Assembly: GCA_025360685.1 (NCBI GenBank) | Contig: JANYBR010000299.1 | Location: 1 to 5,750 of the forward strand | Direction: 5' to 3' | DNA: 5,750 nucleotides | DNA from: Pseudomonadota bacterium | Lineage (GTDB): Bacteria; Pseudomonadota; Alphaproteobacteria; Micropepsales; Micropepsaceae | Shown: positions 1 through 5,194 of the stretch, in pieces | How positions within the stretch are numbered: the first letter of the stretch is position 1 | Layout of the letters: each line of letters opens with the position of its first letter | Made by a program: the position numbers and the translations under genes | Notes under the pieces: generated by a model | Told to the model about the DNA's origin: nothing | What the model saw: the letters and a program-made list of their open reading frames with translations, nothing else | The model's database searches: none

Positions 1-113
1 AATTCGAAGAACCCGCCCAGCGACAACAGGATCACGCGGGTCCACATGGCGCGCCCCGGCGGCAGTCGCTCCAGGCGCGCGGCGATCGTCGCAATCCCAC
101 TCGTGGAAGTCAT
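1..113 (-). CDS. MFS transporter, N-terminal fragment (runs off left edge)
   Basis: Reading the minus strand from the ATG at 113-111 gives 37 uninterrupted codons to the window edge. The protein starts MTSTSGIATIAARLERLPPG, continues with a short basic stretch, and then enters a hydrophobic segment ending in ILLSLGGFFE. A cytoplasmic 'ARLERLP' lead-in followed by 'LGGFFE' at the start of the first membrane helix is typical of one group of major facilitator superfamily transporters (in relatives the sequence goes on as FYD). The substrate cannot be told from this fragment. It is divergent from the pantothenate kinase gene, with 88 bases between the two chosen start codons, so that gap probably holds both promoters. 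The upstream sequence on its strand is G-rich (GGGGGTGGG just before ATG), which gives only a weak ribosome-binding site. The family call rests on about 37 residues, so it is probable rather than certain. Confidence 0.65.
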   Translation of the reverse strand, partial: MTSTSGIATIAARLERLPPGRAMWTRVILLSLGGFFE

Positions 114-201
114 CCCACCCCCGCTGCGAGGCAGAATCGCCTCTACGCCCTCGTTTGTGCAATATTCACGCGTGCCGCCGCCGCGAGAAAGACTTTTCTC
201 C

Positions 202-936
202 ATGCAGTTCGAGATGGACTTTCCGCTGAGCGATTGGCTGCGGACACGCTCTGCGCCAAGCCGGGCAGCGAACAAGCCGCATGTCATCGGTGTCGGCGGC
301 AGCGTGGCGGTGGGCAAGAGCACCTTCGCCCATCACCTGCACCGGGAGATCGAGGGCTGGCCCGAACAGCCGCACGTCGAGAGCATCGCCACCGACGGCT
401 TTCTCTTTGCCAACCGCGTCCTGGCGGAGCGCAATATCACCATGCGCAAGGGCTTTCCGGAGTCCTATGACGTTCCGGCGCTGCGCCAGGCGATTGCCGC
501 GATCAAGCGGGGAATGCGGGTTTCGCTGCCGCTCTACTCGCATGTGACCTACGACGTCGATACCGAAAACGTCCAGGACATGGAACGGCCGGCCATCGTC
601 ATTCTCGACGGGCTGCATCTGGCACAGATCGAGGGCGCGGGACAGCCGCGCCTGATCGATACGTTGATCTACCTCGATGCGGAGGAGAGCGTAATCGAAC
701 GCTGGTTCAGCGACCGCCTCGTGCCGCTGATGGAAGCCGGCGTAAACGACTCCAACTCGTTCTACCATGCCTTCCGCACCATGACGCCGCAGGAACGCCG
801 CGCCTTCGCCGCGCGCGTATGGCAAGGCATCAACCTGCCCAACTTGCGCGATCACATCGTTAGCGATCGCGCCGCCGCCGATCTGGTGATCCACAAGGCG
901 GCCGATCACAGCTTCGTGTCGGTGACAGAAAAATAA
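202..936 (+). CDS. coaA: type I pantothenate kinase, short form
   Basis: This enzyme phosphorylates pantothenate with ATP, the first and usually feedback-controlled step of CoA synthesis in the cytoplasm. The 244-residue product has the CoaA-specific P-loop GSVAVGKST (residues 33-41), TDGF with the likely catalytic Asp65, the block KGFPESYD (83-90), YSH with His114, and a C-terminal part that aligns end to end with my recollection of E. coli CoaA. The start at 202 is preferred over the in-frame ATG at 46, because that extension would add 52 Arg/Pro-rich, non-CoaA-like residues and overlap the divergent transporter gene. The ribosome-binding site is weak (GAGAAAG about 12 bases upstream). Relative to E. 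coli (316 residues) about 62 N-terminal residues are missing, and several residues of the CoA/pantetheine pocket differ (see findings). It could be a paralogue with a shifted substrate, but the P-loop and KGFPESYD block argue for CoaA. The stop lies three bases from the convergent tRNA. Confidence 0.85.
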   Translation: MQFEMDFPLSDWLRTRSAPSRAANKPHVIGVGGSVAVGKSTFAHHLHREIEGWPEQPHVESIATDGFLFANRVLAERNITMRKGFPESYDVPALRQAIAAIKRGMRVSLPLYSHVTYDVDTENVQDMERPAIVILDGLHLAQIEGAGQPRLIDTLIYLDAEESVIERWFSDRLVPLMEAGVNDSNSFYHAFRTMTPQERRAFAARVWQGINLPNLRDHIVSDRAAADLVIHKAADHSFVSVTEK

Positions 937-939
937 GAC

Positions 940-1024
940 TGGTGCCCGAGGTCGGAATCGAACCGACACACCTTGCGGTACTGGATTTTGAGTCCAGCGC
1001 GTCTACCAGTTCCACCACTCGGGC
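940..1024 (-). tRNA. tRNA-Leu, anticodon CAA
   Basis: The minus strand folds as a complete class II tRNA. The 7-bp acceptor stem is GCCCGAG (1024-1018) paired with CTCGGGC (950-944), followed by discriminator A (943) and an encoded CCA (942-940). The anticodon arm is CTGGA-CTCAAAA-TCCAG (997-981), with anticodon CAA at 990-988 reading the UUG leucine codon. The T arm is GTCGG-TTCGATT-CCGAC (967-951). A 13-base variable arm (980-968) can form a small hairpin around GCAA, as expected for leucine. The D-arm region contains the usual AACTGGTAGACGC of leucine tRNAs. The gene is tail to tail with coaA and head to head with the glutathione transferase gene, so it is probably transcribed alone. Confidence 0.97.
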
Positions 1025-1034
1025 ACGTCCGTCT

Positions 1035-1061
1035 GTTAGCCTTTTGGTCCGTCCGCGTCTA
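1035..1061 (-). promoter_or_regulatory. possible promoter of tRNA-Leu
   Basis: Upstream of the tRNA on its own strand there is TAGACG (1061-1056), matching four of six bases of a TTGACA box, then a 15-base spacer, then GCTAAC (1040-1035), a poor -10 box (three of six). The distance to the first tRNA base is ten bases, which would fit a tRNA transcript with almost no leader. The match is weak and the spacer short, so this is only the best candidate in the 70-base gap to the divergent gene. Confidence 0.2.
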
Positions 1062-1083
1062 GCATTGCGGCAGCCGAACCGAT

Positions 1084-1090
1084 GAGGAAA
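1084..1090 (+). promoter_or_regulatory. ribosome-binding site deciding the GTG start of the GST gene
   Basis: GAGGAAA at 1084-1090 is a good Shine-Dalgarno match, with AGGA six bases ahead of the GTG at 1095. It supports the GTG start that gives MKLYTENYP, the expected first beta strand of a thioredoxin-like GST domain. The nearby ATG at 1082 lies in a different reading frame. Confidence 0.7.
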
Positions 1091-1094
1091 TTCC

Positions 1095-1715
1095 GTGAAG
1101 CTCTACACCGAGAACTATCCTGCCCCCAACCCGCGCAAGGTCCATATCTACCTCGCCGAAAAGGGCCTGAGCGTGGACCGCGTGCACACCAGGATGGCCG
1201 AACGCCAGCACAAGGCGCCGGACTTCATGCAGAAAAACTCGCTCGGCCAGGTGCCGGTGCTGGAGACGGATGACGGCAAGTTCATTTCGGAATCGATCGC
1301 GATCTGCCGCTACTTCGAGGCGCTGCATCCCGCGCCGCCCATGTTCGGGCGCGACCCGTTCGATGCGGCGATGGTGGAGATGTGGATACGGCGCGCCGAG
1401 TTCCGGCTGTGGAACCCGATGGGCCAAGTCTGGATCAATGCCGATCCGCGCACTGCGGTCGTCAATCCAAACCAGTTCAAGGACTATGGCGAGCACAGCA
1501 AGAAGATCCTGGCCGGTGCCATGAAGTGGATCGATCGCGAGCTCGGCGACGGGCGCGAGTTCCTGGCCGGCAAACAGTTCACGATGGCCGATATCGTGCT
1601 GCTCTGCGGACTGGATTTCGCAAAATTCATCCATCAGGACATCCCGGAAGAAGCGCAGAATCTGCGCGCCTGGCATGCACGTGTCTCGGCTCGGCCGAGC
1701 GCGCGGGCGACGTAA
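1095..1715 (+). CDS. glutathione S-transferase family protein
   Basis: This is a 206-residue soluble protein with the two-domain GST layout. The N-terminal thioredoxin-like domain (about 1-75) begins MKLYTENYPAPNPRKV. It carries the glutathione-binding segment NSLGQVPVLE, with the cis-proline at residue 54, and the ES pair of the gamma-glutamyl site at 66-67 in ISESIAICRYFE. The helical C-terminal domain follows from about 90 and includes FLAGKQFTMADIVL (156-169), whose T163/D166 pair is the conserved N-capping box. Members conjugate or reduce electrophiles with glutathione; the substrate cannot be read from sequence. There is no cysteine in the first 20 residues, so a cysteine-type (beta/omega) mechanism is unlikely, and Tyr4 or Asn12 are the obvious positions to examine. 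Translation starts at GTG with a good ribosome-binding site. The gene is divergent from tRNA-Leu and 86 bases ahead of bioB on the same strand; a functional tie to biotin synthesis is not evident. Confidence 0.9.
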   Translation: MKLYTENYPAPNPRKVHIYLAEKGLSVDRVHTRMAERQHKAPDFMQKNSLGQVPVLETDDGKFISESIAICRYFEALHPAPPMFGRDPFDAAMVEMWIRRAEFRLWNPMGQVWINADPRTAVVNPNQFKDYGEHSKKILAGAMKWIDRELGDGREFLAGKQFTMADIVLLCGLDFAKFIHQDIPEEAQNLRAWHARVSARPSARAT

Positions 1716-1763
1716 ATCGAAGTTGATTGCGCGTTCGTCTTGCTTGCCGGCGGTAGCCGCGAT

Positions 1764-1805
1764 ATGCGCATGGACAGTCTTCAAACAGCCAAAGGTGTCC
1801 GATGA
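1764..1805 (+). other. possible 13-codon leader ORF overlapping the bioB start
   Basis: An ATG at 1764, inside the 8-base palindrome ATGCGCAT (1764-1771), opens the frame MRMDSLQTAKGVR. Its TGA (1803-1805) overlaps the bioB ATG (1802-1804) as ATGA, the arrangement used for translational coupling. No good ribosome-binding site precedes it, and an ORF this short arises easily by chance, so this is a candidate only. Confidence 0.15.
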
Positions 1806-2779
1806 ACGCTCCCGCCCCAGAATTCCGCGACGGCGTGATACGTCATGACTGGACGCGCGAGGAGATCGCCCGCCTCTTCACCCTGCCCTTCGCCGACCTG
1901 ATCTTCCGCGCCCAGACGGTGCATCGCCAGAACTTCTCCGCCAACGAGGTGCAAATCTCGACGTTGCTCTCGATCAAGACAGGCGGCTGTCCGGAGGATT
2001 GCGGCTATTGCTCGCAAAGCGCTTCGCATGAGACTGGCCTGAAAGCCTCCAAGCTGATGGACGTCGAAGCGGTATTGGCCGACGCGAAAGCCGCAAAGGG
2101 CGGAGGTGCAACGCGCTACTGCATGGGCGCGGCGTGGCGCTCGCCCAAGGACAAGGACCTGGAAGTGGTCTGCGAGATGGTCGAAGGCGTCAAGGCGCTG
2201 GGCATGGAAACCTGCGTCACCTTGGGCATGCTCACCGGCGCGCAAGCCGAGCGGCTGAAAAGCGCCGGCCTGGACTACTACAACCACAACATCGACACCT
2301 CGCCGGAGTACTACAAGGAAATCATCACCACACGAACCTACCAGGACCGGCTTGACACTCTGGCGCACGTCCGCGAGGCGGGAATCAATGTGTGTTGCGG
2401 CGGCATCGTCGGCATGGGCGAGGCAGATAGCGATCGCATCGGCATGATCCACGCTCTCGCGACCTTGCCGGAACATCCCCAGAGCGTGCCGATCAACGCG
2501 CTCATGAAGATCAAGGGCACGCGCCTTGGCGACAGCGATCCGATCGATCCGATCGATTTCGTGCGCACCATCGCGGTGGCCCGCATTGCCATGCCGAGGT
2601 CCGTCGTCCGCCTTGCCGCCGGACGCACCAATATGAGCGATGAAACACAGGCGCTGTGTTTTCTCGCCGGCGCCAATTCGATCTTCGTCGGCACCAAGCT
2701 GCTGACGACACCGAACCCGATGGAGAGCCACGACCATAAATTGTTCGCCAAGCTCGGTGTCCGCGCCATGGCTCTTTGA
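1802..2779 (+). CDS. bioB: biotin synthase
   Basis: BioB is the radical S-adenosylmethionine enzyme that inserts sulfur into dethiobiotin, the last step of biotin synthesis, in the cytoplasm. The 325-residue product is full length for the family. The CxxxCxxC motif that holds the radical-SAM [4Fe-4S] cluster is at Cys63, Cys67 and Cys70 (in GGCPEDCGYCSQS). The ligands of the second, [2Fe-2S] cluster are also present: Cys107 (RYCMGAAWR), Cys138 (METCVTLGM), Cys198 (INVCCGG) and Arg270 (VRLAAGR). All are offset by ten from the E. coli numbering I recall. YYNHNIDTSPEYY (159-171) is the usual substrate-side block. AAAGGTG at 1791-1797 serves as ribosome-binding site, four bases before ATG. No other bio genes are visible, so bioB is not in a bioFDA-type cluster here. 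I see no clear TTATCTATAA-type BioR operator in the 86-base upstream gap. It may be co-transcribed with the upstream GST gene or use its own promoter. Confidence 0.97.
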   Translation: MNAPAPEFRDGVIRHDWTREEIARLFTLPFADLIFRAQTVHRQNFSANEVQISTLLSIKTGGCPEDCGYCSQSASHETGLKASKLMDVEAVLADAKAAKGGGATRYCMGAAWRSPKDKDLEVVCEMVEGVKALGMETCVTLGMLTGAQAERLKSAGLDYYNHNIDTSPEYYKEIITTRTYQDRLDTLAHVREAGINVCCGGIVGMGEADSDRIGMIHALATLPEHPQSVPINALMKIKGTRLGDSDPIDPIDFVRTIAVARIAMPRSVVRLAAGRTNMSDETQALCFLAGANSIFVGTKLLTTPNPMESHDHKLFAKLGVRAMAL

Positions 2780-2813
2780 GCAGCAAGATCTGCAATGCGC
2801 TGAACCACAGCGA

Positions 2814-2882
2814 CCCTCGCCCTTCGACAGACTCAGGGCGAGGGCTACCCCTGAGACCTCATCCTGAGCCTGTCGAAGGATG
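2814..2882. repeat. composite REP-like palindromic element
   Basis: Two related palindromic units lie in opposite orientation 35-100 bases after the bioB stop. The core CCTTCGACAGACTCAGG (2821-2837) returns as CCTGAGCCTGTCGAAGG (2863-2879), its reverse complement with one mismatch in 17. Each unit also makes its own hairpin: CCCTCGCCC (2814-2822) with GGGCGAGGG (2836-2844), extended by one T-A pair, and CATCCT (2860-2865) with AGGATG (2877-2882), the latter around an 11-base loop. This is the paired, inverted layout of REP/BIME elements, and the core matches a repeat I recall as widespread in alphaproteobacterial genomes. It may stabilise or end the bioB transcript; there is no T-run typical of an intrinsic terminator. 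In frame it encodes the peptide HPEPVEG, a known source of false N-terminal extensions. Confidence 0.85.
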
Positions 2883-2916
2883 GATGGCAGGCGCCGCCGC
2901 TGTCACAGAAAGTGGC

Positions 2917-2949
2917 TTGGTCCGGTCCCATCTTCCGCAACTGGACCAG
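2917..2949. repeat. inverted repeat, possible hairpin upstream of the small membrane protein
   Basis: TGGTCC (2918-2923) and GGACCA (2943-2948) are exact reverse complements. With flanking G-C and G-T pairs they form a nine-pair stem around a 15-base loop (2926-2940). It sits about 60 bases before the start of the small membrane protein gene, where a leader or operator could lie. No T-run follows, so it is not an intrinsic terminator. It could be chance in GC-rich DNA. Confidence 0.3.
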
Positions 2950-2993
2950 AACGCCGAATTGAACGATCCTCGGCGGACTGCGAGTCACGGGCC

Positions 2994-2999
2994 GGGGAG
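2994..2999 (+). promoter_or_regulatory. ribosome-binding site deciding the start at 3007
   Basis: GGGGAG lies seven bases ahead of the ATG at 3007, and AGGA at 3002-3005 is also close by, though too near the ATG for ideal use. This favours the short 68-residue product over an in-frame extension back to 2776, which would translate the palindromic repeat. Confidence 0.55.
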
Positions 3000-3006
3000 C
3001 CAGGAA

Positions 3007-3213
3007 ATGCGCGTTCCATCGATCTTAGTGTATGCGGCAATCATCATCCTTGGAGCACTGGTGCTCAGCCAGGTCCTGACCCTTATGGATCTCGACCCGA
3101 TGCCATGGGACATCACGTATAACCGGGGAAACCTGCATATCCACATCCCCTTGCTCTATTCGCTGGCGGGGAGCGTCGTTCTGGCACTTCTCTTTTGGTA
3201 TTGGCGGAAGTAA
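3007..3213 (+). CDS. small two-helix membrane protein, DUF2905-like
   Basis: The 68-residue product has two predicted membrane segments, about 5-26 (ILVYAAIIILGALVLSQVLT) and 48-66 (PLLYSLAGSVVLALLFWYW). A short polar loop between them contains WDITYNRGNLHIHIPL (34-49). A loop of the form GDI-x-x-x-RGN-followed by aromatic/beta residues and a proline before the second helix is the pattern I remember for DUF2905 proteins, small membrane proteins of unknown function. Here the usual G before DI is a W. The in-frame ATG at 2776 was rejected: the extra 77 residues overlap the bioB stop and translate the repeat element. The gene ends 36 bases before purH on the same strand, so the two are probably co-transcribed. 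No function is assigned; family membership is a judgement from the pattern. Confidence 0.75.
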   Translation: MRVPSILVYAAIIILGALVLSQVLTLMDLDPMPWDITYNRGNLHIHIPLLYSLAGSVVLALLFWYWRK

Positions 3214-3249
3214 GACCCAGCGTAACCCCGCCAAGCTCCGAGTCGCGCC

Positions 3250-4848
3250 ATGACGCTCCGCCCCATCCGCCGCGCGTTGCTCTCCGTTTCCGACAAGTCC
3301 GGCCTCGTCGACTTTGCCAGGGGTCTCGCCCGGCATGGCGTTTTTCTGATCTCGACAGGCGGCACCGCCAAGGCGCTGCGCGATGCCGGTCTCCAGGTCA
3401 CCGACATTTCGCAGATCACCCACTTCCCCGAGATGATGGACGGGCGCGTCAAGACCTTGCACCCGATGGTGCATGGCGGCCTGCTCGCCCTGCGCGACAA
3501 ACCCGATCACGCCGAAGCCATGAAGACGCACAGCATCGAAGGCATCGATCTGCTGGTCTCCAATCTCTATCCGTTTGAAGCGACGGTCGCCAAGGGCGCC
3601 AGCTTCGAGGAGACGATCGAGCAGATCGACATCGGCGGTCCGGCCATGACGCGCGCGGCCGCCAAGAACCATGAGTGGGTCACCGTTGTCGTCGATACGC
3701 AGGACTATGCGGCCGTACTGGCCGAGATGGACGCCAACAAGGGCGCGACGTCAGCCAACTTGCGGCGCAAGCTGGCGCAGACGGCGTTCGCGCGCACCGC
3801 GGCCTATGACGCTGCGGTCGCCAACTGGTTCGCCGGTGAGCTGGCGAAAGACGGAGTCAAGGAACCGCCGCGGCGCCGCGCCTTCGCCGGAACTTTGCGC
3901 CAGCCGCTGCGCTATGGCGAGAATCCGCATCAGGAAGCGTCGTTCTATGTGACAGGCGAGAAGCGCTTCGGCGTTGCGTCGGCGCAACAGCTCCAGGGCA
4001 AGGAGCTTTCCTACAACAACATCAACGACACCGACGCGGCGTATGAGCTGGTGGCGGAGTTCGCACCGCCCGCTTCGGCGGCCTGCGCCATCATCAAGCA
4101 CGCCAATCCCTGCGGCGTGGCGCTCGGCGCAAGTCTGAAAGAGGCCTACACAAAGGCGCTCGCCTGCGATCCGGTCAGCGCTTACGGCGGCGTGCTCGCC
4201 TTCAACCGCACCTTGGACGGCGCGACGGCGGAGGAAATCGTCAAGCTCTTCACCGAAGTGATCATCGCGCCCGATGCCGACGCCGACGCGCGAAAAATCC
4301 TGGCCGCCAAGAAGAACCTTCGCCTGCTCGCCGCGGGCGGCCTGCCAGATCCGAACTCGTCAGGTCTCACGTTCCGCTCCGTCTCGGGTGGATTTCTGGT
4401 GCAGACCCGCGACAATGGCCGCATCACGCGCGCCGAACTGAAGATCGTCACCAAGCGCCAGCCGACCGAGCAGGAGATCATCGACATGCTGCTTGCCTTC
4501 ACCATCGGCAAACACGTGAAATCGAACGCCGTGGTCTATGTGAAGGATGGCGCCACTGCCGGAATCGGCGCCGGCCAGATGAGCCGCGTCGACTCGGCGC
4601 GTATCGCGGCTATCAAGGCACGCGATGCAGCCAAAGCGGCGGGCTGGGCGCAACCGATGACGGTCGGCTCGTCTGCCGCCTCAGACGCCTTCTTCCCATT
4701 CCCGGACGGATTGCTGGCGGTTGCCGAGGCCGGAGCGACTGCCGTAATTCAGCCCGGCGGCTCCATCGGCGACAAGGACGTCATCAAGGCCGCCGACGAT
4801 GCGGGCCTTGCGATGGCCTTCACCGGCATGCACCACTTCCGCCACTGA
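3250..4848 (+). CDS. purH: bifunctional AICAR formyltransferase / IMP cyclohydrolase
   Basis: PurH carries out the last two steps of de novo purine synthesis: formylation of AICAR with 10-formyltetrahydrofolate, then ring closure to IMP. The 532-residue length is normal. The N-terminal cyclohydrolase domain (about 1-200) shows SVSDKSG (12-18), STGGT (35-39), GRVKTLHP (65-72) and IDIGGPAM (126-133) followed by RAAAKN. The formyltransferase domain shows LRYGENPHQ (220-228), KELSYNN, the catalytic Lys283-His284 pair in KHANPCG (283-289), DPVSAYGG, KHVKSNA (421-427), GAGQMSRVDS and SDAFFPFPDG. Near the C-terminus QPGGSIGDKDVI has Gly where many bacterial PurH proteins have Arg (GGSIRD). The protein ends in the usual FRH. 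The ribosome-binding site is poor (CCGAG about 8 bases before ATG), so translation may lean on coupling with the small membrane protein gene 36 bases upstream. No PurR or purine riboswitch signal was recognised. Confidence 0.97.
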   Translation: MTLRPIRRALLSVSDKSGLVDFARGLARHGVFLISTGGTAKALRDAGLQVTDISQITHFPEMMDGRVKTLHPMVHGGLLALRDKPDHAEAMKTHSIEGIDLLVSNLYPFEATVAKGASFEETIEQIDIGGPAMTRAAAKNHEWVTVVVDTQDYAAVLAEMDANKGATSANLRRKLAQTAFARTAAYDAAVANWFAGELAKDGVKEPPRRRAFAGTLRQPLRYGENPHQEASFYVTGEKRFGVASAQQLQGKELSYNNINDTDAAYELVAEFAPPASAACAIIKHANPCGVALGASLKEAYTKALACDPVSAYGGVLAFNRTLDGATAEEIVKLFTEVIIAPDADADARKILAAKKNLRLLAAGGLPDPNSSGLTFRSVSGGFLVQTRDNGRITRAELKIVTKRQPTEQEIIDMLLAFTIGKHVKSNAVVYVKDGATAGIGAGQMSRVDSARIAAIKARDAAKAAGWAQPMTVGSSAASDAFFPFPDGLLAVAEAGATAVIQPGGSIGDKDVIKAADDAGLAMAFTGMHHFRH

Positions 4849-5194
4849 AGGGCTCGCCAAAGTGCGACACGCGGCACTCGGAGCATTGAATCGACTGGCA
4901 TTTTTGGCTTCGTTTTTCAAAAGAGCCGATTGAGGACGCGCGCTCCCTGATGTCTATTGTACACTAAAATTCTGTTGAAATTTGACAACTTTCGCGTTTC
5001 CGCTAGCCCAAACGGAACTGACAAGATCGCCGGGTTCAGTTGCCCCGTCGCCTTCCTCTTCGTTGCCAGGAGGCGCCAAGCATTGCAGTCAAGCGAGCCT
5101 CCCCAAGTCTTGCCACCGACGGCAAATCGTCAGACCTGGCGATTAACCTGTCAAGACCGTCGAGCACGCCGCTCCTGCCTGTGACCAATCAAGC
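4849..5194. other. intergenic spacer between convergent purH and tyrosinase-like gene
   Basis: No convincing gene is seen in these 346 bases. The stretch from about 4887 to 4990 is clearly more AT-rich than its surroundings and includes two T5 runs (4901-4905, 4912-4916) and ATTGTACACTAAAATTCTG. AGTGC (4861-4865) and GCACT (4874-4878) can form a 5-bp hairpin after the purH stop, and GGCT (4906-4909) can pair with AGCC (4924-4927), but neither is directly followed by a T-run on either strand. No intrinsic terminator can be claimed. TTGACA at 4982-4987 has no acceptable -10 box at 16-18 bases. A TTG-started frame of 75 codons at 4957-5184 lacks a ribosome-binding site and any recognisable motif and is probably noise. 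Confidence 0.6.

Noticed and set aside
46..201. N-terminal extension of the pantothenate kinase from ATG 46
   Set aside because: The 52 added residues are Arg/Pro-rich and unlike the CoaA N-terminus, and they overlap the divergent transporter gene.
166..969. 267-codon minus-strand frame across coaA
   Set aside because: It is the antisense shadow of coaA, with no recognisable motif, and it overlaps the end of the tRNA gene.
1059..1784. 241-codon minus-strand frame opposite the GST gene
   Set aside because: The plus strand has clear GST motifs and a good ribosome-binding site; the antisense frame is His/Arg-rich with no family features, as is usual for shadows in GC-rich DNA.
1716..1801. BioR or BirA operator ahead of bioB
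   Set aside because: No TTATCTATAA-like palindrome or TTGTAAACC-type half-sites are present; only the short ATGCGCAT palindrome was seen.
1781..2737. 318-codon minus-strand frame opposite bioB
   Set aside because: BioB cluster ligands and full-length family agreement fix the coding strand; the antisense frame is a GC-driven shadow.
2814..2882. CRISPR repeat or insertion sequence end
   Set aside because: There are only two copies in opposite orientation, no spacer array, no transposase frame and no target duplication; a REP-like element explains it better.
3025..3672. 215-codon minus-strand frame across the small membrane protein and the purH start
   Set aside because: It runs opposite the conserved PurH N-terminus and shows no domain or ribosome-binding site.
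4895..4930. Intrinsic terminator for purH in the T-run region
   Set aside because: The possible stems (AATCG/CGATT with a mismatch, GGCT/AGCC) are short with long loops, and no T-run directly follows a stem on either strand.
4957..5184. 75-codon TTG-started plus-strand frame
   Set aside because: It has no ribosome-binding site and an irregular composition without motifs, and it lies in the spacer between convergent genes.
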